Assembly: GCA_029948255.1 (NCBI GenBank)
Contig: JALIZF010001632.1
Location: forward strand, 62,001-126,000
Source: Telmatactis stephensoni
Taxonomy: Eukaryota > Cnidaria > Anthozoa > Actiniaria > Isophelliidae
Direction of reading: 5' to 3'
Length of the DNA stretch: 64,000 bases
Shown here piece by piece: positions 32,401-46,900 of this stretch. The notes under the pieces are model-generated. The model was not told the DNA's origin, did no database searches, and was given only the letters and a program-made list of their open reading frames with translations. Within the stretch, counting starts at the first letter, position 1. Every line of letters starts with the position of its first letter. The position numbers were made by a program, and so were the translations under genes.

Positions 32401-34980
32401 ACAGCCGCGCCTTTTCGCTCAATCTTTCGCTCTGTTACTCCCATTCGCATGAGAGAGGGTGCCCTTATGTAGTAGGGATAACTTTTGTTCTCTTTTCCCT
32501 GGGGGACACAATAGAAAAGAGTTATCCCTAATACATACGGGCACCCTATCTCATGTGAACGGCCCCTATAAGATTAGATTTTATAGATATCGAACGTGGC
32601 TGTTTCCGGCCAGATCCACCAAGGCTTCAGAAAGACAGTTAGCCATGATATATAGGCATGACGTTGGAGCCAACGCCTACCGACGAATGCACGTCAGCTA
32701 TTTGATGACGTACAGTTTAATGGGGGTGAAATGAGCCCGGGGTGACTCCCATTTCACTCCTAAAACTACGAAAATATGTATGGCTCAAATTATTTTTCCC
32801 TAAAAAGTACCGATAAAACACAAAATCTCAATCTAGCTGGTAGCGATTTCGATAAAAGTACCAGCGGGCGTATTTACCTAAAAGGTATACCAAGTTCCAT
32901 GATTTTGATCCCTGAAAGGCACGATGGTTACGACTCCCCTTAGTTACCGTTGCTGTATCCCACAAGCTAAACAAATTTGCTTGAATATCTCAGAATTTAA
33001 AACTCTGATCGCTGTTCGAAAATTGATTCTAAATTGTTTTAATTGTTTACTTTCCTGTGAAAATGAAACGAGAAAATTGCCTCGTTTATCCGTGAAGTAA
33101 AACAGATACTATAATAAAATAATAATAATACTATAATAATAAAACAGATACTGCATGCTTCAGTATAAATTTGTGGGAATTAATTCTTTATTTCTGTGGG
33201 AAAACTGCTACAACGATGATTGGCTTGCTATTATCTGAGTGGGAACCATGAATAATCCCCGTTCAAGATGTATGGGAGTTCCCTCTCCCCCAGCCTAGTC
33301 CCCAGGCTTTCCCGTCTCTCGTTTCTAAACGTGACGTCACAGAGTAGCCCCTGACGCCTGGGGACTAGGCCCCTCGCCGAGCTTAATGCTTTGAATAAGG
33401 GGAATGGGAGGGGACTGGTTGACGTCCATTTGCACTTACATAATACTACCGTTTTTGTTATATATCCTTCTATCTTTCGTAAGAAGTCTAGCTCTCTGAA
33501 ACTTGGCATATTTTTATAGGATCATATCGTGCTCACTGCTTGCATAATTTCCCAGTCTTGGTCAGGAGCCGGAACTGACACTTTCCTCCGATGAAAAACA
33601 TTTCACACTTTTCATTAGCCTCGTCACGCAACGCCCACGATTGCGAGCTAGAGAACGTTGCGTGACGAGACTCGGTTGCCAAGCTGAGACTTATCCGAAC
33701 ACTGTGACGTCAAAAAAAGATAATATCGTCAGAAATAGGAAGATGGCGTACATCCGGTAAGCGAGGGCATGTCCATCTGTTATTTAGCTACTTAACACAT
33801 TAGATACGTAGATATAGGATATATAGACAAATTTAGCTCTTTTTCTTTCTCTGGGTTTCAAAAGTACACGTTTTTATATTTTCAATTTTCCCTATTTTTA
33901 CTTGGCAGTATATTCACTACCAAAATTCATTTCTTCCTTTTCTGGTCATCTCTTTTCGTCTTTTTCGTTCTTTTCTCCTTCTCACTACTCTAGGCTTGGA
34001 TGGCTTAGTTTCTCTTTATTCTCTCTCCTGCGTAGTAGTTTATTGTTTGATTCAGCCCGTAAAAATAAATAGATGTTTTGGGCCGAAAGAATTCTATAAC
34101 ATATATCGAGTCGATTTTGCTTTTGTGTTCGGATCTGTGCATTTATTACTTGGGCTTCCTGTGGAAACATTCATACTTTGATAGCAACCATTTGTAGCAT
34201 CCTCGGAGAGTCCCAGGCGTGAGGGTGAGGGGTGAGGGGTGAGGGAGGTTTTGTGAATGTCTGAGACTCCGTGGGCCTCCGAGGATGCCATTGGTAGCAA
34301 CATACTATTTATCAAGGTCGGAGGAAGCCCGAGTTAACTCCTTATTCATTTCTATCCTCATGTATATTAGTTACGTATCCTGTTTCACAATATTATGATC
34401 TGTTTTCGCTTAAATTCATGAAAATTCGTTTTCAGTGATGGTTTCTGCTTGCAAAACTTCAAGTTGTCCTATTATAACATTGAGGCGCGATAGTCAGTGA
34501 GAGTCGCGGTTTATTTCGATACATGTCTTTAAAAACTTCAATTCCACTCAATTTCCTGACTGCTGAAACATACTATACGCAATAGATCTTGGCGATTATT
34601 CATACCGATACATATTTCATTTTTTCTTTGTTTGTTTGTTTTAATTTTTGACGGGCTTTGCTCTCAACGATGGCAAACGTTTATGGCAGTTCACTGAATG
34701 AATTTTTTTCTGCTATTATGTGTTTTCGAATTAAAATTGATAAGATCAACTAGTTACAGAAATCAATTAGACAGATTCAAAGTGACATATATATATAACG
34801 TGGAAACTTCTTGAATTTCTGTCTTCTGTCAGATGCTGAGGCTTTGCAAGCCCGGCGATGAGTAATTCTTCATTTACATTGCAAAATAATTTGGAGTGAC
34901 GAACTATTTACTCATTCGAGGATATAGTAAAATCGTGAGAAATCCTGAGCCAAACCTATCAAATTGCTAAAAATAGTAAA
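29411..34980. other. intergenic MITE-rich stretch between SHQ1 and the L1-type gene
   Basis: No coding exon could be supported. Foldbacks at about 29438-29518 (AGTCTCCCTCGCAGCCGTG), 31010-31150 (GTTCTTAAGTCACAAGTGTG), 31664-31806 (GAGTGTGTCAATAAGAGGAC), 32059-32336, 32449-32560 (GGGTGCCCTTATGTAG), 33286-33369 (CCTAGTCCCCAGGC) and 33614-33672 (CGTCACGCAACG) account for much of it. AAGATGGCG followed by a GTAAGC donor at about 33740-33760 could mark an unrecognised TSS. Confidence 0.5.
32059..32336. mobile_element. foldback MITE, CAAGAGACC family, copy 2
   Basis: Same ends and arms as 10490-10786, with its own 7 bp target duplication TTTATTC (32052-32058 and 32337-32343). Confidence 0.85.
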
Positions 34981-34989
34981 TGAAAAATA

Positions 34990-35216
34990 AACGAAATATT
35001 TAATTAGCATAGAGGGCACAAGTTGTTCGACCTCAATGACGTCACTGTCACGTGGTCAGGATGCTGCCGCCCAAAAACCTTCGATCTTCATAGCTGACTA
35101 ACAAAGACTGTTGAAGAGAGCTGACCAAGGATTTGGAAGAGATTAATGTTAAAACAAACACTGTCGAAGAACACGGTATTTTTCCTGTAATTTTAGCAAC
35201 CATCGGACCTGAGGTA
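34990..35216 (+). promoter_or_regulatory. probable promoter and 5' UTR exon of the L1-type gene
   Basis: A full CRE palindrome TGACGTCA (35037-35044) is followed five bases later by an E-box CACGTG (35049-35054). About 160 bp on, ACCTGAG|GTATGT (donor at 35217) could end a non-coding first exon that splices to the acceptor at 37962. Evidence is motif-level only. Confidence 0.35.
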
Positions 35217-37493
35217 TGTAATAAAATGACCGCCAAACTGAACTACTTCAGACATAGTAGACTTGGATATGTATTCAAAGCCACAAGTCTATCCCTTCAA
35301 CTCCAGTTCGTCGGCAAGCCGCAACCAGCTTGATTATTGAGTGTACTTTTGGCTGGATTACCGTTAGTTAGTGCTCAGAAATATGTTATCCATAAACTGC
35401 TGAGCTTTTTGACTCGATCTGGGTGCTCTTGTTTGGAAGGGCATGTTGAAGACAGTTCAGTTGGCGTGACTTAACTCTAAAATAGAGAAATCTGACTTAT
35501 CTCTTGCTTCCACAACTAACATGTTTTGTGGTTAAAAGAGACTCTAAAAGATTTTGAAAATAGTTCAGAAGGTTTTGTGTTAGAATAAATTATTTTAAAA
35601 CTAGAAATTAATCTTAACTTCTGTATAAACTTTTGCGAAACCACGTTTGTACACGATGGAGAGCATATCACAACAGACGTGATCCGTAAATAAGAAATGC
35701 ATACGTTTTAGAGGTTGTATACCCAGTTTTAATATTATGCAGTTTAAAGCAACGAACGAATCCATCAAAACTATAAAGAACTGCACAAAGACCAGGTTGA
35801 CCGTTGGATTCAGCATGAAGTAACCTAAACAGTACAAAGCATTAAGCATAACACCGAGGTTTACACCGTTGCTAGCATGCGTATCAAAAAATCCAAAATT
35901 TATTTATCTATCAACACATTTTGAGAAGTGTGCTCTTTTGCCCTTGATAATTTTTTTGAGCAGTTTTAAAAGCGGCATCCGGTAGGCCATACCTGGGTAT
36001 TACAGCAAAGCAAAGTCAAGTCACGGTCAATGGATTCGACCGACGCCTAAAAAAACTCATTGAAGCAAACGTTGTCTGCGGTACACACAATAAAACAGCG
36101 TTAATAAACTCCTGTTATGTTCAAGGCATTACATGCGGAAGAAATTCATCTTATGTGAGCTTCTATTGTTATATCCTCGTGCTTAAGTGAAAGTGAATTA
36201 ACAGTACAATACGTACATTTAGCTTTCCGCAGTCTTTAGTCTAAACGCTTTCGACACGATCAGACTAGCTAATTTATGCGCAATCATTTTCTTGGATACT
36301 TAACCATTTATTTCGTTGAAAAATCAAATTTATGATAAATCTTTTGTATTTAATGAGAATTGACAAAAAGAGCACTATTGATGCTCAGCCATTTCGCTTT
36401 CTAAGTTTCTCTGTTATACATACAATGATTAGCTCTAGGGCACACGCCGTTTCAGTTGTCTATGCCTTGTATTTACATTTGTGACATTGAGTGTGCATTA
36501 AAATGGATGGTTCCTTCCCAGCCTGAGATCACAGGTCACAGGTCTTCATGGTCAGTGGAAAAGAGCTTCATTCTGGATTATCTGGAATCAATCTATCATT
36601 CTTATGTAAATTTAATAGATTGTCTCGGTCACTATAAATGTCTTGTTGGAAAATTGTGTAAAACCCATCCCATTACGGAACTAAATTGCACACGTAAACA
36701 CAGCCTTCATATCAATTTTTGTTAAATTTGTAAAAATTCATGCTACAATATTGTTCTGGAACTCCAGTTGGCCTTTATTTGCCTCATATTACTCAACAGT
36801 TATCCAAAACAACACCCAATAAAGTTCTGAATTTGAAAAATTCTTCTCTCCATTATCTCATTGGTTGAAATATTTCCTAATTTTACAGTTATGTGTCAAA
36901 AATTGTAAGAATATTTCTTTCTTAATTATGTTTACATTTTTGAATCTGAACATATCTAAGTTAGATATTTCTGTTTTGTCTTTTCTAAATTTGTATGCAT
37001 ATTATTTCACAAGATAATATACATACAGAGTCAACGTATACTAATCTTTATAGTAATAATCTATAGCCATTAATCCTCATGTTTGCCTGCCGAGCTAGGA
37101 ATTATTATAGCTTGCCGAGCTAGGAATTATTGTCTGTTTTGCAAGTTTTTAATTTGTTTGGGTCATTATGGCCATTCCTTCAGGCCACAAATTATGTTTC
37201 TCTATACCAAAAGACACAACAAATTTTATTGCTACCTAACTTTTTATTTTGATGAATGTATCTGCACTGAAAAATGGAAAATTATTTGCCAACCACAAAA
37301 TATCAGTCTCAACAAAGGTTTTGGGATCATAGCTGGCAGATCTGTCAGATTTTGACACATGTGTCCAGCTCTGAAACTGGGTGGCAGCACTAGTATTTTT
37401 GAGTTTTGGTGCGCCTTGACAAAATTTGGTATAATTTCGTTATTTTTTGAATAATAATAAAAAAATTAAGCTTTCATCTAAAAGAATAACAAT

Positions 37494-37498
<5 letters not shown>

Positions 37499-37525
<27 letters not shown>
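37499..37525. repeat. A homopolymer tract
   Basis: About 27 adenines, in the presumed first intron of the L1-type gene. Confidence 0.9.
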
Positions 37526-37981
37526 TTAACTTCATATATAAAAGGGAAAATATATAATTAATTAAAAAAGAATAAAAAGATAAAAATACATCAATTGGTG
37601 AGGATCAGAGCTGGGTTCCAAAAAAGTGTGCCCTATTTATAATGAAAAATATGTATACAATAATTAAAATGGTATTCACAAAGTTGATCAAAATAATGTT
37701 TAGTGAAACATGCAAAAAAACCCCTCTCTAGGTTTGTGAAGACCACAACAACAAAAGCAACTGTCAACGGCATCATTAAAATTAATGACTGTCCAGATTG
37801 CCAAGCAGAGTCAATGACATTTTTTTTTTGAAAAATATTGAAAATTTGAGTACCAATTTGTGCAGATAGCACAAATTGTACTTAAAGATGTAGATCAACT
37901 TTCTGTTTTGAAAATGATAATTAATGCTGACTATTTTTCCTTTTATACTTTGATATCCACAGGGCTGGTTTCAGTTTGATA

Positions 37982-40900
37982 ATGTTTTGTATATGGGTTT
38001 TGGCTATATGCTGCACTTTGGCTCAAGGTACATAATTGTGTTACTTCTACAATAAATCCAATATTATAGTCTAGGAACACAAATAATATTATTTTGTATT
38101 CACAGGAAAAAAATGTCAATTCCCAATTTGAGGTTTCCTTGGGTCTAACCTGGGAATCTGTTCTATTTTACTTGGGAAACCTGTAATACCCAAACTTGTG
38201 AAAATAGAACAGATTCCCAGGGATTCCCAGGTTTAATCCAGGGAAGCCCATATTTGACCCAGGTTGAGAATAGAAATTTTTTTCCTGTGATTTTGTTAAA
38301 TTTGATGACAAGAGGAAATGACAATTTCTTGTTAGTCGTCTGTTTTACATATATGGGATAACTCTTCAATAAATATTCAAGGGATATATAAAGAGAAATA
38401 AACTTCAAAACCAAAAGTTACAACATGCACTAATTGAGATGTTAAAAACCCACTTTTGTTCTGTATTAGAAATTGTCCCAAAATTAAAGATTCCCATATC
38501 CTTAAAGTAGGACTGTGATCAAAATCATTAGACACTGAATTTAGCTGAAATTTCATTAAATGATTCTTCAAGAATCCAATGCTCACTAGTTAAAATCTTT
38601 TTTTCGATATTCCAATAGGGAAGTACTATTAATATTTTTATGAATCTTTAGAGGTGTCAGTGACATCGCTCACTCAAACCAAAACATTCAGCTCCATACA
38701 TTTCATCGTATTTTGTGACTGAAATATCTCAACACAATAATATTGTTCTACAATGGAGAAAACAAGTCAGAAAATCAATCTTAAGTATAAACAATGTAAG
38801 AAAACTTCTTTATTCAAGCATTTAGACTGAAAGAAAAATTGTTCAAGAAACTAAATATAAAGAAATGTATGGAGCAAAGCCATAAATTGAGTAGATGACC
38901 CCACTGACACCTCTAAGGATTCATTAAAATCTAATACTTCTCTTCATAGGAACTTTGAGAAAACAAATTACTCCCAATTTCAAAATTATGCAACCTAGTG
39001 GCGATGGCTTGTCTGGATTTTAAGCTTCTGTCAATCAAAGTGTAATGACTAGAATTTGTAAAATGTTAGCTTTCTAAATTCAGAAGCAAAACAAACTTGA
39101 ATTTATTGGCAGAACATTTAGTATTTTCCGACTTTTGATGTAAATTTAAGTTTGTTTCAGGGAGAACGAATAGTCTGAGCTTTGATTGACGGTAGTCAAA
39201 ACACTGAAAAAGCCATTCAAGTGTCGTCTGCAAAGGTCGTGTAATTTTTTACTGTTACCTATTTAATAGGGTAACCAGTAATTGTATGGCTCTTTGAGAT
39301 TCTTTCAGTGAGGTTTCAGCTAAATTAGGTTTTGAGCGATTTTGATCACAGTCCCGCTTTAAACATCAATGAAACAAGATTCACCTGGAATACATATATG
39401 AGATATACATAATACTCTTTTAATACATGATATTACTCTCTTTTATAGGTGCTTTGACTCCACCTCAAATAACATATTTCCCTCCCTATGATCTTGATAA
39501 TGTTGATGACGTCAAAGGTGGTCCTGAAGGAGACTTTAAAGTAAATTGCACTGCCAGTGGATCATTGCCCTTGACTTTTAAATGGAAAGTCAATGGTGGT
39601 TCACTTGACAATGCATTGTTGGGATTTGTGTTATTTGACTTTGTACCTAGAAATGCTAGCTTCTCTCGTACTCAAATTCTTCATGTCAAACAACCTTCAC
39701 CTGACGCTGATGGCAAATATCAATGTGAAGTGACAAATGCAAAAGGAGGAACTTTTACAAGAAAACTTCGTGTTAAAGTTACATGTATGTAAAGGTTTAA
39801 TCTGAATAGACCTTACCACCATTTGCATAATAAATATTATGCGCTCTACCAGGCTAAACTCTTGAATGGGATTTGGTCAATAGGCTACCGGGAAGCCAAG
39901 TGTTGTGACATTAGTATAGAAAACTCTGCCTCTGTCTGGATTTTTGGTAGCCTATTGACCAATGCCCAATCTTCCCAGACTTTAGTCTGGTGGAAAAACC
40001 CCAAAATCAAATTTAACTGAAATGACACTGATTAACTCTTCAATAATAATCTGATAATCACTAGGTAAAATCTTTTCTTGGTATTCCAAAGGGAAGTACT
40101 ATATTTTCATGAATGATTCATGAATGGTTTTCTTGCATTGCTTGTGTCTAGGATTGATTTTCTGATCAGTATTCTTCAATGTTTAACATTTACATCGAGA
40201 TATTTCGATGAACAAAATACAAAAAAACGTGTGGAGCAAAGCTGTGAGTCAAGTAAATGATGTCACTGACACCTCTAAAGATTCATAAAAATATAGTACT
40301 TCCCTTTGGAATACCAAGAAAAGATTTTACATCTATAGTGATTATTATATCATTAGATAAGAGTTATTCAGTGTTATTTTGACTAAATTTGATATTGTGT
40401 TCTTTTATAATAGATGTGGTTATTTTATAAGCAAAGTTAACTTGGAGTGATTTGCTTAAATCACTTGGCCAGTGGTTTGCTTGATCTTGTGTTACGCATG
40501 TGTGCATGCTGTCATTTGCTTCATGTTGCTTGTTTGTGGTGCCAACACTGTTTAGTAGCTCTCAGTTTATTCACCTTTTTCACCACCCACCCTCCTCTTG
40601 GTCACTGCATAAAGTATGCTTTCCACTTTGTAACCAGTGTGACAGGTGCTGGGGTTGACCCGTCCCTTAGCTGCCATGGTTACCTCTTGTCTTGCCTATT
40701 GCCTATTTGCTTCTAGGCACCTACCCTCCATCCTTGAAGAGAAAAGTTAACAGCACTTTAACCACTTAATTCTGCAGACTGATTTTGGGGAATAGAAATT
40801 GTTCTAAATAATTGATGTTCAGTAAAGAGTCAGTGAAAAATGGGATTTGGTTGGTGAAAAGTTAGGGAAAGTTGAGCAATTTTTCAAAATGAGGTTTTGT

Positions 40901-43900
40901 TCAATTGAGGCCTATAACTACTGTTTTAAGGTTTAACTTTGGTCCAAGCTTTCACCAATCTAGATGACATCGTCAAGGACAGTAATTATAGGCCTCAATT
41001 GAATGCAAAACCTTATCTTTCCAACATGCTACTGAAAGACAACATCGAGTGTTCAAGGAATTTTTTGTTTTACCAGAAGTGGGAACCCTGAATTTTTGTT
41101 GATGAAATTTTATTTCTTGTACACAGATGCAAATAATTTTGAGAAAGGACATAATGAAAAACCAGAACCAGTTAATGTAGTAGAAGGCAAAACTACACGC
41201 TTGGCCTGTCCACCTCGTAAGAAAAAGTTCAAAGACTTTGGTGTATATTATACTTGGGGAAGAAAAGAACAAACAACTGTCGAGTTTTTTAGTACTGATA
41301 TAGCACGCAATAGAGCATTGCTTCCCAATGGAAATTTATTGTTTCTGTATTTGAAAAATGAAGATCTAAAGGAAATTGAAAAAAAATTTAATTGGATGTT
41401 ACAGTGTAATGCTGCAGCTAGCACAAATGACTGGTCCCATCCACTGAGGCTAACTAAGGTAAAAGAAGGTAAGTGCTACTCTGTTAACTTTCAAAATAAT
41501 TATTAGTTTATATTACACCTATTTTCAAAATTATGCGACCTTTGCAGACGACACTTGAATGGCTTTTTCAGTGTTTTGACTACCGTCAATCAAATCTCCA
41601 ACTATTCGTTTTCCCTGAAGCAAGCTAAAATTTACATCAAAAGTCGGAAAATACTAGTAAATGTTCTGTTAATTAATTCAAGTTTGTTTTGTTTCTGAAT
41701 TTAGAAAGCTAAAATTTTACAATTTGATTGACAGAAGCTTAAAATCCAGACAAGCCATCGCCACTAGGTCGCGTAATTTTGAAATTGGGTGTAACCAAGG
41801 TTGTTTAGGTACTAAAGAGAGGACTATTGATTGCTTCTTGAGTGCTCCATCTGTCTGTCTGTCTGATTCCTTCCTCATGGATGAGGGTTGGAGATCATGG
41901 ATTTAGCCACCTCTCTCCACTGTTCCCTGACTTGTGCCATCCTGCTACATTTTTAAGTGCTTTATACATTGATCTCATCATAGTACTAATACTACTCACT
42001 ATAAAGTGTATATAGACCCCTTGCACTGACGTCGTTCTGGGGGTCAAAGCAAAAGAAAGTCCGATCTCCAGAGAATTGACAACTTTTCTTATTTAAATTA
42101 TCTCATTGTTTTGACCCCCAGGTGTGACTTCACATGCAAGGGGTCTATATACTATTATAAAATATTTGAGATATAACGCGCACGCTGATTGGCTGGCTTC
42201 CATGTTTATATCAGAGGAAAGAGACATGGCTCGCTCAAAAAACGTTGAAAAATATTTTATAAAAGCAATATAAAACGATCGCTTATGTCTCTGTACTGTG
42301 ATATAAACACTCTGGAAGATTTAGAGCACTCGAAAAGCAAGAGAAACACTCAACTACGCCTCATGTTCCTAAGCTTGCTTTTCTCTTGCTCTACATCTTC
42401 CATCGTGTTTATATCACAGTACAGAGACATGCGTGCGAGTTTTATATTCCTTAACTATACACTATAAAGTGTGTGCCTATGGACATTTACTGAATGTTTT
42501 GTAATTTTGTTTTTCAAGATAACAGTAAATTTGCAGCAAAGTTTGATAGCACTGATGATTACCCCAAAACCACTGAAACAGCTGTTCAAGGGAAAGAAAA
42601 AAAACTTTTTTGTGTTGCAGTTGGAAAGTAAGTTGTACATTGTGGGTAAGGCAATCATATAAGCTGCATTTATTTGTAGAAATGCATAATATGTCAGTGT
42701 GAAAGTTCTACATTGAAGAACACTGGCCAGAAATTGATTAATCCTTAGCCTAAACAATGTAAGAAAACTCCTTCACATTAACTTTGTGTCAAAGAAATAA
42801 CATAAAACAATACACTGCAATATAAATATACATTAGGGCCATATATACAAGGAAAAATAAGACACATCTTATCTTAAATGCAACTTAAAATAAGGTGTGA
42901 ACTCTCCATTACAAACAGCATTAATTTTGTCCTGTAAGAAACCAATGTCATATCTTAAGGTAGCTCACTATAATTTAGTGCACACGTGTGCACTCAAGAT
43001 TATTAGCAAGCACTGGAACACTGGAACTTGCAGAATTTTTATTTTGCCAATGTCATGTCACTCGGTTGGCATTACAGATTTTATTTATTTCGTAAATTAA
43101 ATCAAAATGTTGAAATACTGTATTTTTATTCTGTAGTGCAGGATTTTTTGTTCTTTTAATACCAAATGAAAAGTGAAGCTATAGATCGACATTCTTTAAT
43201 ATGAATTTGAAAATAATTCACCATGGAAAACGTGTGTTTTAATGTTTATTTTATTGGAAAAATGACCTTCTTTAAAACTGTGACGTTGCTATAGCAACCT
43301 TTCAAGCAATGAGTTTCATATCAAATGGTTCCCTAATTTATGATGTAATAACTAATATTAACTTTATTTAAAGAGGGCAAAACACACAACAGTTACAATT
43401 TATGAAAATTGTACTGATAACCTAGTGGCCCTAAAAACCTGTTATCTGGTTGGCTGAAGGGGTATCAATTGAAAGTATAATATATAATTTATGTAGCAGC
43501 TATTATATGCTTTTTACTATTGGAATAAAGATCTTTAAAGCTATTAGTCATTAGCTACCTTAGATTAAAAGTGTCATATTTATCTGTAGGTGTTGGCATT
43601 TTACAGTATCGAGGCAGCATCTTTAAGATAAGACCTGCCTTATTTTCACTTAAAATAATGGTCCTATTGTATCCCTTGGTGTTTTAAATAATATCATATT
43701 TTTGTTGTTGGCAGTCCTGTTCCAGACATAACATGGGTTAGACTAGAGGATGACAGAAAAACTGTTATGAAAACAATAAAACATGGAGAAGATGGCTTTG
43801 AATTTGCCCAATTCCGCCGCACATTGAAAATCCCTGTTGTTTCAAAAGAACAGCATGAACGTGGCTACTATCAATGTATTGCCAAAAATAAAATTGGTAA

Positions 43901-46900
43901 GGACATCAAAATAGCCGAAACACCCCTCACAAAACTGGAGGTTTTTGGTAAGTACACATATAAATAAACAGTACATGTATGTTTAGTATTATTTGACAGT
44001 TGCTGTTGAAAACAGCTAAAAGTACATGTAATTATGTAGAAATAAAACCTAGCACAGATTTTTGATGAAACTTCATGCAGTTACCAATGAATGTTGTCGG
44101 CAAAAGCCTACGCGACTCACCCAAAAGGAAGCATGGGTAAACATTACTAAAGTTGTAAAACCACAAAAATATCCACATGATAATTCAACTTTAGCTTGCC
44201 ATGACCTAATACATCAATGAGTTTCATTTGCTGATTTTAAAATCAAGATCAGAATGATGTTCAGATTTCAGATTTCAAGAAAAAAATAAATGCAAGGACC
44301 TGTTGATAAAACTTTCTGGGCATTTTATTATTAGGTATTCAAGAAAGTTCAACTTAGTGAGTTTCAATGGCATTTGCAACAATTCTAGACTTTCATGGCA
44401 AAGATCGGAGTTGACCATTGAAATACGTACTTGATCTACAACACACACAAATCCTGGTAGTGATGTTCAGACTAAACTTCTATAATTTGTATTGTCATTC
44501 TCAAAAATTACTACTTAACAGTATTTTCGAAAATATATGATCGTAATTTCCTCCAGTACTTTTCTGATATACGTTTTGTTGACATTCTTGTCCAGTAAAT
44601 AATGTGTATATGACCAATAGAACGATAGCATACAATGAAACTGAATCACATTTTATACCATTTTTTACATCTACAAATCTCTCGATCTGCTTTTCTATAA
44701 AGATAAATATTTTACAATTTTATGTGTTAGCACAAGCAGTAAGCCACATGCGCATACTGAGCAACTATTTTTAATTTCCTGTCTTGCTCATACTGCACAG
44801 CTTGACAAAATAATATAGTTGTACAATGGGTTTGAGGTACACACAGTGGATATCTAATGTCAAATGTTTTTCAACAAGTACTTGTATTTTCTTTGTATAC
44901 ACGTTTTGTAAAGGCTAGTACATAATTTATGCTAAACGATACATTAAGTGACTTTTGAGATATTCCATGGTATTCCACTCAAATCATTGCATAAGTAGTA
45001 TGTATTTTTTGGTATTCTTATTGCCCTAATATATTTTGACAGTTGCACCAAGATGGATCAGCAAGCCTGAGAAAGTCAAGGAAATTCCTGTTGAGGGCAA
45101 TGCTGAATTGTTGTGTGAAGCAGTGGGCACACCAACACCTAGTTACAAGTGGTATCATAATGCCAAACCCTTCACATCAGACACTGAATTGTAAGGCTTT
45201 GAACTGTGGTAGATCCAGGGGTAAGGGGTGAGGGGCTTCCAGACCCCCCTGTCAATCTGGGGCTCAATTATAATAAGGCACAAAATGAAAATATCCTTAA
45301 TGATCCCTGGTTCCTTAATGAATAGTTTTTCAAGATTTGTTAAGAAGTGATTCAAACTGGTTCAAAATGGTATCAGTAGGTTTCTTTAAGCCTAAATATC
45401 AATGTCCCTCTTTTTTTAGTGATAAACTTTATGAAAGCCTGAAATTCCTGGCTAGTAACAGTCTTTACCTTGCTTGGCAATGGACCACTGTTTCATGAAA
45501 GTTGTTATTAATGCAAATTTTCTCTTTTTGCCTCTTAATGTACTAATGAAATTAATGGCTTTGAGATCATTCTTTCGTAGCAAAAGCACAGCAAATGTAA
45601 CTGTAATTTCTCCTAGGCTTGATCTTAATATTTCTTCAAAAAATATATGACATTGATATTTATGCTCAGCATTAAAAAAGTCAAAAAATTGTCTAAAAAG
45701 TCACTTAGGGCATTTTAATTTTTGATTGTTTTAATTATAATAAATAGCTGCAGCTGCTTTTACATAATATATCCTAGATTTTAGTTGTGATTTGTATGAA
45801 ATATATATTTGGAGCCCCCTTCCCCCCCCCCCCCCCCCCCCTCCCCCATTCCTGGGTCAGACTATGATGAAAACTCTGTTGTTGTTGAATGTAACCCAGC
45901 CAGTGTTAAAATGTTCTCCAGGTGATGTATGATGCTAAACTTAATCTTCAAAGTTGGAAATTTCCAAACTACACTGAGCCACCTTAAGTCCTGGTGTTTT
46001 TTGTTGTTGTTTTGTTTTGATTTGATTTTGTTTTGTGTTTGTGTGTGGAGGGGGCTTTTTTGTTGTTTTGTTTGTTTGTTTGTTTGTTTGTTTTTTGTTT
46101 GTTTATTTATTTATTTTCAAATTCAAAAAATGAATAACTCCATGTTAGGATTAACCATTTAACTTTTAGCTGGAACTATTGACTAGAAGATATCTCAGAT
46201 TACAGAGCTGCATGTAATATTTCTTGAAATGAAACATTTGCTTGCAATATTTCCCAACAGAGCACCTCACGTTATTGTGGATGGGAAAGTTCTGAAGTTC
46301 TCAAAAATAAAATCAGATAATGAAGGTGCATTCCAGTGTGCAGTGGAAAATGACTGGGGAATGCTTGTTTCTAGTACATGGGTGAAAGTAAAAAGTAAGT
46401 TTTATTCTCTCTTAGGTCTTTCAAGCTTAAAGGAAGGCTGAACTTTAAAGATAATCCATTTTTGCTGCAAGAGAAGTGAACAGCTTACTATTTCTTGTGT
46501 TATGTATGACTTAGCGTGCTTGACATGATCACTGAGTGGTCAACTCAATTTTTTTGTACATATGCTGGGCCAACAATGATTGGCATCATCAAAATTGGTA
46601 TAATTATTATTATAATAAAAACACTTTTTTTACAAAAATTGTTAAAATTAAATAAAAATTAGGTGTTTTGAACTATCATTCCTGGTGAATTACTACAAAA
46701 ATGCTTGTATTGTGACTAACAACGAATTCAAACTTCAGTTGGGTTTTGAGTATTTCTGATCCACCAATTATGTGAAGGGGCGGAGCTTAATATGCAAATG
46801 TCCTCAAGAGACCTCAAGGCAGATGGCAAACAGTAGAGGTTATTTAGCGAGCTTCAGAACGACATTTCGCGTCAAAAGGTCGCGTTATTAGGGCTAGATA

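Noticed and set aside
35133..35333. Open frame LEEINVKTNTVEEHG... as first coding exon of the L1-type gene
   Set aside because: It lacks an ATG and is not a signal peptide; at best the region is 5' UTR.
11541..39784. A fusion in which the discoidin exons splice to the Ig1 exon at 39449 (both phase 1), giving a discoidin-Ig-FN3 receptor
   Set aside because: The discoidin gene has its own last exon with stop and a poly(A) signal at 15566, SHQ1 lies between on the same strand, and a dedicated signal-peptide exon for the receptor exists at 37982-38027 in the right phase.
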